This document shows, one piece after another, positions 8,662-14,194 of a stretch of DNA of 17,751 bases. The stretch covers positions 1-17,751 of the forward strand of contig CAKPMH010000024.1 of assembly GCA_934167935.1 (NCBI GenBank), in the 5' to 3' direction. The notes beneath the pieces are model-generated. The model saw only the letters and a program-made list of their open reading frames with translations, was not told the DNA's origin and searched no databases. Within the stretch, counting starts at the first letter, position 1. Each line of letters begins with the position of its first letter. Position numbers and translations under genes: made by a program. The DNA comes from an uncultured Bacilli bacterium (lineage in GTDB: Bacteria; Bacillota_I; Bacilli_A; RF39; UBA660).

Positions 8662-8682
8662 ATATTTTTAATAAAAATAGAC

Positions 8683-8709
8683 ACTTTTATTAATTATAAG
8701 CATATTCTA
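8683..8709 (+). promoter_or_regulatory. Possible mother-cell (sigma-K/E-like) promoter of cotE
   Basis: CATATTCTA at 8701-8709 matches the CATANNNTA -10 of sigma-K promoters. An AC dinucleotide (8683-8684) lies 16 bases upstream, where the sigma-K -35 is expected. In B. subtilis cotE is transcribed by sigma-E and sigma-K. The start would fall near 8715, directly at the ribosome-binding site, which is unusually close. Short consensus in AT-rich DNA, so weak. Confidence 0.3.
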
Positions 8710-8726
8710 AAGTGAGGGGTGATGAT

Positions 8727-9272
8727 ATGGCTTATAAAGAAATAGTTACTAAAGCAGTAATTGGTAAAGGTAAAAAATATTTTAAAAATAATTATACAAT
8801 AACAACTGAAACAACACCTACAACAGTACTTGGATGTTGGGTAATAAATCACAAATTTAAAGGATATAAATCGGGTGATAAAATAGGTGTTGATGGTTCA
8901 TATGATGTTAATATATGGTATTCGTATGAAGGGGATAGTAAAACAACAGTTGTTAATAAAAAAATAGAATATAATGATTTATTTAATTTAAAAATAAAAG
9001 ATAAAGATGCATTATCAGATGATACAGAAATTATTGTAAGAACTTTAAGTAATCCAAATTGTGTAAAAGTAAATATTGATAAAGATAATAATATAAACTT
9101 TGATATAGAAAAGGAAATGGGAGTAGAAATAGTAGGCGAAAAGAAGATGAAAATTGCTATTGAAGATGATGAAGAACCATGGGATTTAATAGAAGATGAT
9201 GTTTCAGATGAAGTTTTAGATGAAATCGATAAGGAAGTTAATGAAAATTATATAAAAGAAGAAAAAAAATAA
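8727..9272 (+). CDS. cotE: Outer spore coat morphogenetic protein CotE
   Basis: With the ATG at 8727 the protein has 181 residues, the length of B. subtilis CotE. An in-frame GTG at 8712 is rejected because GAGGGGTGAT (8714-8723) is the ribosome-binding site for the ATG. The match is along the whole length: YKEIVTKAVIGKGKK at the start, then LGCWVINHKF (family form LGGWIINHKY), YDVNIWYSY, KTTVV and LSNPNCVKV, ending in the expected Asp/Glu-rich tail (EDDEEPWDLIEDD). In Bacillus CotE sits in the mother cell around the forespore and recruits outer coat proteins; it is the best evidence here that the organism forms endospores. No other coat gene is adjacent. A palindromic terminator follows. Confidence 0.93.
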   Translation: MAYKEIVTKAVIGKGKKYFKNNYTITTETTPTTVLGCWVINHKFKGYKSGDKIGVDGSYDVNIWYSYEGDSKTTVVNKKIEYNDLFNLKIKDKDALSDDTEIIVRTLSNPNCVKVNIDKDNNINFDIEKEMGVEIVGEKKMKIAIEDDEEPWDLIEDDVSDEVLDEIDKEVNENYIKEEKK

Positions 9273-9273
9273 G

Positions 9274-9304
9274 AAATACGTTTTAAAACGTATTTTTATT
9301 TTAG
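9274..9304 (+). terminator. Terminator after cotE
   Basis: A perfect 22-base palindrome (9274-9295, half-site AAATACGTTTT) is followed by T-rich TTATTTTA. It folds as a 9-base stem with a TTAA loop. The symmetry means it could also act in the other direction, but no gene there needs it. Confidence 0.8.
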
Positions 9305-9320
9305 TGTTAATAAAAAAAGG

Positions 9321-9349
9321 TTGACATCAATATAATATTATGATACAAT
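9321..9349 (+). promoter_or_regulatory. Sigma-A promoter of rpsP-khpA
   Basis: Perfect TTGACA (9321-9326), 17-base spacer and TACAAT (9344-9349). The predicted start near 9356 leaves a leader of about 19 bases before rpsP, with ribosome-binding site GTGAGGG at 9361-9367. Confidence 0.88.
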
Positions 9350-9374
9350 CAATTTAGAAAGTGAGGGAAAGTGT

Positions 9375-9659
9375 ATGGCAGTTAAATTAAGATTAAAAAG
9401 AATGGGAAAAAAACAAGCACCATTTTATCGTGTTGTTGTAGCTGATTCAAGAAGCCCAAGAGATGGAAAAGCAATAGATGAAGTTGGTTATTATGATCCA
9501 ACTAAAAATCCTGCTGAAATCAAAATAAATGCAGAAAAAGCTATTGATTGGTTAAAAAAAGGAGCTCAACCAACTGATACAGTTAGAAGCATCTTAAGTA
9601 ATCAAGGTGTTATGAAAAAATACCATGAAGAAAAAATGGTATCAAAAGAAGGTAAGTAA
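9375..9659 (+). CDS. rpsP: 30S ribosomal protein S16
   Basis: At 94 residues this is full length for bS16, a small-subunit protein that helps 16S rRNA folding. The N-terminus [20 protein letters not shown] and the following [20 protein letters not shown] are near-universal S16 signatures. It has its own strong promoter and is followed two bases after its stop by khpA, the usual partner. In Bacillus the run normally continues to rimM, trmD and rplS; here it ends after khpA. Confidence 0.98.
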   Translation: MAVKLRLKRMGKKQAPFYRVVVADSRSPRDGKAIDEVGYYDPTKNPAEIKINAEKAIDWLKKGAQPTDTVRSILSNQGVMKKYHEEKMVSKEGK

Positions 9660-9661
9660 TT

Positions 9662-9907
9662 ATGAATTTAGTACCTATAACAGAATTTTTAGTAAAAAGT
9701 GTTGTTAAACAACCAGATTTAATATCTGTAAAACAATATGATTCGGATGAAGAAATTTCTATAGAAGTTTTAGCTTCTAGTGATGATATGCCTACATTAA
9801 TTGGTAGACAAGGTGTAATAGCTAGTGCAATAAGAACAATTGTTATTGCAGCGGCTTGTAATTTTGAAAATAATAAAAAAATAAAAATAAATTTTGAAGC
9901 ATTTTAA
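9662..9907 (+). CDS. khpA: KH-domain RNA-binding protein KhpA
   Basis: An 81-residue single KH-domain protein of the KhpA/YlqC family. The RNA-contacting GxxG loop is G48-R-Q-G51, in LIGRQGVIASAIRTIV. KhpA pairs with KhpB in Gram-positive bacteria and binds many RNAs, affecting cell division and elongation. It starts two bases after rpsP, the standard arrangement. The first lines (MNLVPITEFLVKSVVKQP) fit the family start. Confidence 0.93.
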   Translation: MNLVPITEFLVKSVVKQPDLISVKQYDSDEEISIEVLASSDDMPTLIGRQGVIASAIRTIVIAAACNFENNKKIKINFEAF

Positions 9908-9942
9908 TGTATAAAAATTTAATAAATACTCATAATAAAAAT

Positions 9943-9969
9943 ACCTAGGTGATTTTCTCCCTAGGTTTT
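9943..9969 (+). terminator. Terminator of rpsP-khpA
   Basis: ACCTAGG (9943-9949) pairs with CCTAGGT (9960-9966) across a 10-base loop, followed by a short T-run. The mutM promoter begins right after it. Confidence 0.6.
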
Positions 9970-9981
9970 ACTATTATATTG

Positions 9982-9990
9982 TGGTATAAT
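9982..9990 (+). promoter_or_regulatory. Extended -10 promoter of mutM
   Basis: TGGTATAAT at 9982-9990 is an extended -10 element (TGn plus TATAAT). The -35 position would lie in the preceding terminator and has no good match. The start would be near 9997, 18 bases before the mutM ATG. Confidence 0.65.
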
Positions 9991-10014
9991 ATCTTTGATA
10001 AAGGTTGTGATAAT

Positions 10015-10827
10015 ATGCCTGAATTACCAGAGGTAGAAACAGTAAAAAATAAATTAAAAGAAAAATTATTAAATAAAAGAATATTAAATGTAAAAGTTCT
10101 TTATGATAATATAATTGAATATCCTAGTGTTAATGAATTTAAAAAAGAAATTAAAAATCAAAAAATAAATGATATAACAAGAAGAGGAAAATGGTTAATT
10201 TTTTCACTTGATGATTATTATTTATTAAGTCATTTAAGAATGGAAGGTAAATATGTATTTAGATCTAGTGATGATTTAATAGATAAGCATGAGCATGTTA
10301 TATTTGTGTTAGATAATGAGGAATTAAGATATAAAGATACACGTAAATTTGGTAGAATGCATTTAATTAAAAAAGACGAATTATTAAAGAGAAAACCTAT
10401 ATGTGATCTTGGACTTGAACCATGGGATAATAATTTAAATAAAACATATTTAAAAGAAAAATATAAAAATAAAAAATTACCTATTAAAACTGTAATATTA
10501 GATCAAAGTATAATTGTGGGAATAGGAAATATATATGCTGATGAAGTTTTATTTTTATCAAAAATTAATCCTCTAAAAAAAGCATGTGATTTAGAAGACA
10601 AAGAATTAGATAGTATTATTTCAAATACTAAAACTGTTTTAGAAAAAGCTATTAAACTTGGTGGAACTACTATTAGAAGTTATGAATCAAGTGAAGGGGT
10701 TCATGGCAATTTTCAAGATGAATTATTAGTTCATAATAAAGAAATATGTCCTTATTGTAATAATAAATTAAATAAAATACGAGTAGGTGGAAGAGGAACC
10801 TATTATTGTTCTAATTGTCAAAAATAA
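10015..10827 (+). CDS. mutM: Formamidopyrimidine-DNA glycosylase
   Basis: A 270-residue Fpg enzyme that removes oxidised purines such as 8-oxoguanine and nicks the abasic site. The start must be the ATG at 10015, because maturation must expose the catalytic proline: MPELPEVETV. An in-frame ATG at 9949 lies upstream of the promoter and is rejected. E3, K59 (RRGKW) and R260 (GGRGTYYC) are present. The IVGIGNIYADEVLF helix-two-turn-helix is at about 167-180, and the C-terminal zinc finger uses C245, C248, C265 and C268 and ends in CQK. Nothing is missing. It is monocistronic, with its own extended -10 promoter and a terminator at 10857-10886. In many Bacillota mutM sits beside polA and coaE; that context is absent. 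Confidence 0.96.
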   Translation: MPELPEVETVKNKLKEKLLNKRILNVKVLYDNIIEYPSVNEFKKEIKNQKINDITRRGKWLIFSLDDYYLLSHLRMEGKYVFRSSDDLIDKHEHVIFVLDNEELRYKDTRKFGRMHLIKKDELLKRKPICDLGLEPWDNNLNKTYLKEKYKNKKLPIKTVILDQSIIVGIGNIYADEVLFLSKINPLKKACDLEDKELDSIISNTKTVLEKAIKLGGTTIRSYESSEGVHGNFQDELLVHNKEICPYCNNKLNKIRVGGRGTYYCSNCQK

Positions 10828-10856
10828 TGTAAAATTGTGTCAATTTACAAAATAAT

Positions 10857-10886
10857 AAAAAAAATACTATTTACAGTATTTTTTTT
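10857..10886 (+). terminator. Terminator of mutM
   Basis: A-rich arm ending AAATACT (to 10868) pairs with AGTATTT... (10875-10886) around the loop ATTTAC, with eight T at the end. A small hairpin of TGTAAAATTG and CAATTTACA (10828-10849) precedes it just after the mutM stop. Confidence 0.8.
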
Positions 10887-10898
10887 GCTTGTTATACT
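10870..10898 (+). promoter_or_regulatory. Promoter of the mutM-recG intergenic RNA
   Basis: TTTACA (10870-10875), a 17-base spacer and TATACT (10893-10898), preceded by TGT as an extended -10. The -35 lies in the loop of the mutM terminator. The predicted start is near 10905. Confidence 0.5.
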
Positions 10899-10943
10899 TA
10901 GAATGTAAAAGCATAAAATATAGTATGTTTTTACTAGTCAACA

Positions 10944-11007
10944 TTTCATAAAAGAATAAAAAAAGGAAACTGTCCCCCTGAAGAACAGTTTCATAAAAGA
11001 ATAAAAA
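10944..11007 (+). repeat. 19-base direct repeat inside the structured RNA
   Basis: TTTCATAAAAGAATAAAAA occurs at 10944-10962 and again at 10989-11007, 45 bases apart. It brackets the hairpin that displays CCCCCTGAAG, and the second copy overlaps the hairpin's 3' arm. Confidence 0.9.
10974..10983 (+). other. CCCCTGAAG motif, copy 1
   Basis: CCCCCTGAAG, preceded by AACTGT. Copy 3 reads AACCGT before CCCCTGAAG, so the similarity extends to about 15 bases. Here no terminator hairpin or integrase fragment follows directly, unlike copies 2 and 3. Confidence 0.7.
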
Positions 11008-11072
11008 GGGGTTGGCTAGTGTGATACTAGCACTAATCCGGAATTCCGAATTAGTGCTTTCTATGATAATCT

Positions 11073-11100
11073 AAAATGCCTGATATGTCAAGCATTTTTT
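11073..11100 (+). terminator. Terminator of the intergenic RNA
   Basis: AAAATGC (11073-11079) pairs with GCATTTT (11092-11098), extended after one mismatch by TGA/TCA, with a TATG loop and a T-run continuing to about 11101. Confidence 0.8.
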
Positions 11101-11131
11101 TATTATTTTTAAAACTTTTTAATATTTTTAA

Positions 11132-11160
11132 TTGACACACGAACAATTGTTTTATATAAT
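11132..11160 (+). promoter_or_regulatory. Sigma-A promoter of recG
   Basis: Perfect consensus: TTGACA (11132-11137), 17-base spacer, TATAAT (11155-11160). The start would be near 11167, so the leader is only about 12 bases and begins at the GGAAGGTG ribosome-binding site. Confidence 0.9.
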
Positions 11161-11178
11161 TATTTTGGAAGGTGAATT

Positions 11179-13164
11179 ATGACTTTAGAAGATATAAAAG
11201 GATTAGGACCAAAAAATTTAAAATTATTAAATAAACTTGGAATAAATGATATTGGTGATTTAGTTAGTTTTTATCCATTTAGATATGATGTAATAAAGAG
11301 AAGTAACATAAATGAACTTGAAGATGGTGATAAAATAATAATTGATGGTATAGTTGAAACAATACCTAATGTATTTTATTTTAATCGTAGAAAGGATAAG
11401 ATGAGCTTTAAATTAAATACATCTCAAAATATATTTAATATTAATATTTATAATAGAGGATTTTTAAAGTCTAGACTTAAAATTGGAACAACTATTACAG
11501 TTATAGGAAAAATTGATAAAAAACATAATTTAATAGTAGTTAGTGATATTAAGTTTGGAGCTATTTTAAAAACTAAAATAGAGCCAGTATATCATACAAC
11601 GTATGGTATGAGTATAAATACTATAAGAAAATATATTGATTTTGGTTTATCTAATTATAAAGCAAATGATTATTTACCATTATATCTTCTAAATAAATAT
11701 AATTTTATTGATAAGATAGAAGCAATTAATGTTGTACATAATCCTGATAATTTAATACACTTAAAACAAGCTTTAAATAGACTTAAATATGAAGAATTAT
11801 TTCTGTTTATGTGTAAAATGAATTATTTAAAAAATAATGATAGAAATAAAGTTGGTTTAAAGAGAATAGTTGATAAACATGAGGTTGATAAATTTATAGA
11901 AGGATTGCCATTTAAATTAACAAGCGATCAATTAAAAAGTATAGATGATATATATACTGATTTAGTAGAGAAATATAGAATGAATAGACTTTTACAAGGT
12001 GATGTAGGAAGTGGTAAAACAATAGTTGCTATAGTAAGTATGTATATAAATTATTTAAGTGGATATCAAAGTGCTTTAATGGCACCAACTGAGGTTTTAG
12101 CGGTGCAGCATTATAACAATGTCAAAGATTTGTTTAAAAAGTATAATATTAATGTTGCATTATTAATTGGTAAAACAACAAAAAAAGAGAAAAGAAAAAT
12201 TAATGAAGATTTAATTAATGGTAATATTGATGTTGTTATAGGAACACATGCTTTATTTACAGATGATGTTTTATATAAAAATTTAGGACTTGTTATTACT
12301 GATGAACAACATAGATTTGGTGTTAATCAAAGAGCTAATTTAAAAAACAAAGGGATATCACCAGATATTCTTTATATGAGTGCTACTCCTATACCTAGAA
12401 CATATGCATTAACCCTTTATGGAGATATGAAAATATCTAATATTAAAACACTTCCAAATGGTAAAAAAGATATTATTACAACTATTAAAAAAGAAAATGA
12501 AATAAAAGATGTTTTAAATAGTATGTATCGGGAACTTAAATCTAATCATCAAATATATGTTATAGCTCCTTTAGTAGAAGAAAGTGATAAGGTTGATTTT
12601 AATAATGTGTATGAATTAGAAGAAAAGATGAATAAAGCATTTGGTAAATTGTATAAAGTAGGTGTATTACATGGAAAAATGACTTCAAAAGAAAAAGAAG
12701 AAGTTATGGAAAAATTTAAAAATAACGAAATACAGATTCTTATTAGTACAACTGTTATAGAAGTTGGGGTTGATGTCAAAAATGCAACTATGATTGTTAT
12801 ATTTGATGCATATATGTTTGGACTTTCATCTCTTCATCAATTAAGAGGTAGAGTTGGTAGAAATGATTTGCAATCTTATTGTATTTTAATAAGTAATCAC
12901 GAAACAGAAAGATTAAATATATTGACAGAAACTAATGATGGATTTAAAATTAGTGAGGAAGATTTTAAATTAAGAGGTAGTGGAGATATATTTGGTGTTA
13001 AACAAAGTGGAGATATGTCATTTTCTATAGCTGATTTAAAAAGAGATTATAATATTTTGTTGAAAGCTAAGGAAGATAGTGAGTATTTTTTAGTAAATGA
13101 AATGGAAAAAACAGAAAATAAATGTGTATATGATTTAATAAAAAATAATTTTGGATTAGATTAA
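11179..13164 (+). CDS. recG: ATP-dependent DNA helicase RecG
   Basis: At 661 residues this is near full length (about 680 in Bacillus). RecG reverses stalled replication forks and moves branched DNA. The N-terminal wedge begins with LEDIKGLGPKNLKLLNKLGI and includes the OB-fold. The helicase core has Walker A GDVGSGKT at 274-281, TPTE-like MAPTEVLAVQHY, Walker B DEQH at 375-378, MSATPIPRT, and LHQLRGRVGR in motif VI. In the segment before motif VI the usual AERFGL reads AYMFGL, a change at a conserved position. The C-terminal wedge-associated region FKLRGSGDIFGVKQSG is present. The start is ATG 11179 after GGAAGGTG. The gene stands alone, with its own promoter, and the RNA promoter at 13167 starts three bases after its stop. 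Confidence 0.96.
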   Translation: MTLEDIKGLGPKNLKLLNKLGINDIGDLVSFYPFRYDVIKRSNINELEDGDKIIIDGIVETIPNVFYFNRRKDKMSFKLNTSQNIFNINIYNRGFLKSRLKIGTTITVIGKIDKKHNLIVVSDIKFGAILKTKIEPVYHTTYGMSINTIRKYIDFGLSNYKANDYLPLYLLNKYNFIDKIEAINVVHNPDNLIHLKQALNRLKYEELFLFMCKMNYLKNNDRNKVGLKRIVDKHEVDKFIEGLPFKLTSDQLKSIDDIYTDLVEKYRMNRLLQGDVGSGKTIVAIVSMYINYLSGYQSALMAPTEVLAVQHYNNVKDLFKKYNINVALLIGKTTKKEKRKINEDLINGNIDVVIGTHALFTDDVLYKNLGLVITDEQHRFGVNQRANLKNKGISPDILYMSATPIPRTYALTLYGDMKISNIKTLPNGKKDIITTIKKENEIKDVLNSMYRELKSNHQIYVIAPLVEESDKVDFNNVYELEEKMNKAFGKLYKVGVLHGKMTSKEKEEVMEKFKNNEIQILISTTVIEVGVDVKNATMIVIFDAYMFGLSSLHQLRGRVGRNDLQSYCILISNHETERLNILTETNDGFKISEEDFKLRGSGDIFGVKQSGDMSFSIADLKRDYNILLKAKEDSEYFLVNEMEKTENKCVYDLIKNNFGLD

Positions 13165-13166
13165 TA

Positions 13167-13195
13167 TTGACAATTTTGAGAATACACTTTATAAT
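13167..13195 (+). promoter_or_regulatory. Promoter of the recG-downstream small RNA
   Basis: Perfect TTGACA (13167-13172), 17-base spacer and TATAAT (13190-13195). No ORF follows on this strand before the terminator at 13270-13303, so this promoter serves a short RNA. Confidence 0.85.
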
Positions 13196-13260
13196 TATAA
13201 TAGCGTGATAGTATTCACGCCAACACTCTTACGGTCTAAAGTGTGAGAGTGTAACCAAAA

Positions 13261-13270
13261 CCCCCTGAAG
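13261..13270 (+). other. CCCCTGAAG motif, copy 2: putative left attachment core
   Basis: CCCCCTGAAG sits between the small-RNA body and its terminator stem and is preceded by TAACC, as is copy 3. A reversed integrase tail begins about 95 bases to the right, the same layout as at copy 3. Confidence 0.55.
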
Positions 13271-13303
13271 AGAGTAACGGAACCAATGTTACTCTCATTT
13301 TTT
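13270..13303 (+). terminator. Terminator of the recG-downstream RNA
   Basis: Perfect 9-base stem GAGAGTAAC (13270-13278) with GTTACTCTC (13288-13296), 9-base loop, then ATTTTTT. It also overlaps the putative attachment site. Confidence 0.9.
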
Positions 13304-13353
13304 GTTGTATTTACGGGGATTCGTTACTTTTTATTTTTATAAATTGATACTTT

Positions 13354-13372
13354 CAACTACCAACTAACTACC
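13354..13372. repeat. Left pair of CAACTACC arm-like repeats
   Basis: CAACTACC (13354-13361) and TAACTACC (13365-13372), each followed by AA, at an 11-base step (one helical turn). The second overlaps the stop of the integrase remnant. The same octamer recurs at the element's right end. Confidence 0.6.
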
Positions 13373-13486
13373 AAAATCTACTTTTATAGATTCAGTACAA
13401 GTTAGTTTATTTATGGTATCTACGGCATCATAAAGTTTATCTTTGTGTGCATGAGTATAAGTGTCTAAAGTTTCCTCAGCAGTCAT
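13364..13486 (-). pseudogene. Tyrosine recombinase remnant: C-terminal 40 codons with its own start
   Basis: This 40-residue ORF starts with ATG at 13486 after a strong GGAGGG (13491-13497 on the minus strand). TAEETLDTYTHAH matches the catalytic-tyrosine segment at the end of phage-type integrases (TLxxYxH); Y10 would be the nucleophile. It is followed by a short helix DKLYDAVDTINKL and a tail. It aligns without gaps to the integrase end at 17680-17751. The Arg and His-Arg catalytic residues and the N-terminal DNA-binding domains are absent, and upstream there is only promoter and operator. The simplest reading is an in-frame deletion joining the original start to the last 39 codons. A stand-alone peptide that competes with or regulates an integrase is the alternative. 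Confidence 0.7.
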
Positions 13487-13505
13487 TTTCTCCCTCCTTT
13501 TTACA

Positions 13506-13525
13506 TTGTAAGGTTATCCTTACAA
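13506..13525. promoter_or_regulatory. Palindromic operator between the integrase remnant and the regulator
   Basis: Perfect inverted repeat TTGTAAGG-N4-CCTTACAA. It overlaps the predicted start of the minus-strand promoter. A half-site, CTTACAA (13587-13593), lies in the spacer of the regulator's own promoter. It probably binds the XRE protein at 13652. Confidence 0.7.
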
Positions 13526-13529
13526 TTCT

Positions 13530-13558
13530 ATTATCCAACAAATAAATTTTATTGTCAA
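13530..13558 (-). promoter_or_regulatory. Promoter of the integrase remnant
   Basis: On the minus strand: TTGACA (13553-13558), 17-base spacer and GATAAT (13530-13535). The start near 13523 falls inside the palindromic operator. Confidence 0.75.
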
Positions 13559-13576
13559 GAAAAGCTGACAAAAATG

Positions 13577-13606
13577 TTGTGAAAAACTTACAAAGTGTGA
13601 TATAAT
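13577..13606 (+). promoter_or_regulatory. Promoter of the XRE regulator and cargo operon
   Basis: TTGTGA (13577-13582), 18-base spacer and TATAAT (13601-13606), with TGA before the hexamer giving an extended -10. An operator half-site lies in the spacer, so autoregulation is likely. The leader is about 39 bases. Confidence 0.7.
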
Positions 13607-13651
13607 GAATTTGGGATTAATTTATATCCTAATAAATGAAGGAGTATTTAT

Positions 13652-14176
13652 ATGGATAAAGAGATTACTTTAAAAACTTTAATTGAAGGTGGAAGAGATA
13701 TAAAGAATTTTTCTCAAAGAGAACTTGCCAGAAGAATAGGATTAAGTAATACATCATTAAATGATCTTGAAAATGGAAAAGTTCAAAAACCTGATATAGA
13801 AGTATTAAGAAAAATTGCTGAAGAACTCGATTTGTCTTTAGAACAATTATTAAAAGCAGCAGGATATAATGCCATAACAACAATGCTAACTAGTGATGAG
13901 TTTCAAAATAAATCAACTAGAGATTTAAAAAATATTATTAAAGAGTGCAGAAACTTTAAGTATGACATTTTAGATTGGGATAGTAATAAACGAAATATAA
14001 CAAGAAATGTAATGGCTGATTTAGAAATAATTACACATAAATTAGAGCTTATAAGAGATAATCGAGGAATAAACTACACATTAGATAATGCGATAGAAGA
14101 TATTAATAAATCTTTAGAAGAGTTAAAAGATGTAGTTAAGAAATATGATTATAGTAAATTACCTAATGACTTATAG
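13652..14176 (+). CDS. XRE-family transcriptional regulator
   Basis: A 174-residue protein with an N-terminal helix-turn-helix of the Cro/CI type: FSQRELARRIGLSNTSLNDLENGK at about 19-42, then PDIEVLRKIAEELDLSLEQLLKAAGY. The C-terminal 100 residues are helical and charged and may dimerise; they show no S24 peptidase Ser/Lys pair, so RecA-triggered self-cleavage is not expected. It starts with ATG after AAGGAG. It is divergent from the integrase remnant, with a perfect palindrome between them, the usual lysogeny-module layout of integrative elements. It probably represses both promoters. The cargo genes follow on the same strand, the first after 18 bases. Confidence 0.9.
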   Translation: MDKEITLKTLIEGGRDIKNFSQRELARRIGLSNTSLNDLENGKVQKPDIEVLRKIAEELDLSLEQLLKAAGYNAITTMLTSDEFQNKSTRDLKNIIKECRNFKYDILDWDSNKRNITRNVMADLEIITHKLELIRDNRGINYTLDNAIEDINKSLEELKDVVKKYDYSKLPNDL

Positions 14177-14194
14177 AAAGAGAGATGATTAATA

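Larger units (their letters stand above)
10905..11100 (+). ncRNA. Probable structured small RNA between mutM and recG
   Basis: This stretch of about 195 bases has no ORF of note but dense pairing. ACTAGTCAAC (10933-10942) pairs with GTTGGCTAGT (11011-11020). Inside it, GAAACTGT (10966-10973) pairs with ACAGTTTC (10985-10992) and shows the loop CCCCCTGAAGA. The same GGCTAGT segment can instead pair with ACTAGC (11026-11031), so a switch between two folds is possible. A long hairpin follows (AGCACTAAT, 11029-11037, with ATTAGTGCT, 11050-11058, plus inner CGG/CCG), then the terminator at 11073-11100. It has its own candidate promoter, and recG has a separate promoter downstream, so it is not simply the recG leader. 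Length and shape recall 6S RNA, but I could not fit that fold and do not assign it. Confidence 0.55.
13202..13303 (+). ncRNA. Probable small RNA of about 100 bases downstream of recG
   Basis: It lies between a consensus promoter and an intrinsic terminator. Hairpin 1 pairs GCGTGA (13203-13208) with TCACGC (13215-13220). Hairpin 2 pairs 13223-13233 with 13242-13252 (ACACTCTTACG with TGTGAGAGTGT, two wobble pairs), with loop GTCTAAAG (roughly). A single-stranded linker AACCAAAACCCCCTGAA follows, then the terminator stem. The unpaired C-run could base-pair with G-rich ribosome-binding sites, as C-rich motifs of some Gram-positive sRNAs do; that is inference. I match it to no known family. It has no tRNA cloverleaf and no tmRNA features. 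Its 3' end carries motif copy 2 and appears to be the insertion site of the downstream element. Confidence 0.65.

Noticed and set aside
8712..8726. GTG start for cotE
   Set aside because: It overlaps the ribosome-binding site; the ATG at 8727 gives the exact family length and N-terminus.
9949..10014. 22-codon N-terminal extension of mutM
   Set aside because: It lies over a terminator and the mutM promoter, and would bury the catalytic proline that must be at the mature N-terminus.
10944..11007. CRISPR-like pair of direct repeats
   Set aside because: Only two copies of a low-complexity 19-mer, separated by a hairpin and not by a spacer of regular kind; no cas gene in the window.
10905..11160. 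T-box or riboswitch controlling recG
   Set aside because: No TGGNACC antiterminator sequence or other known aptamer core is seen, and a perfect sigma-A promoter for recG lies after the terminator, so the RNA is not the recG leader.
13202..13303. tRNA or tmRNA gene as the integration target
   Set aside because: The stems do not form a cloverleaf, there is no GTTCRA T-loop or CCA-ready acceptor stem, and the unit ends in an intrinsic terminator.
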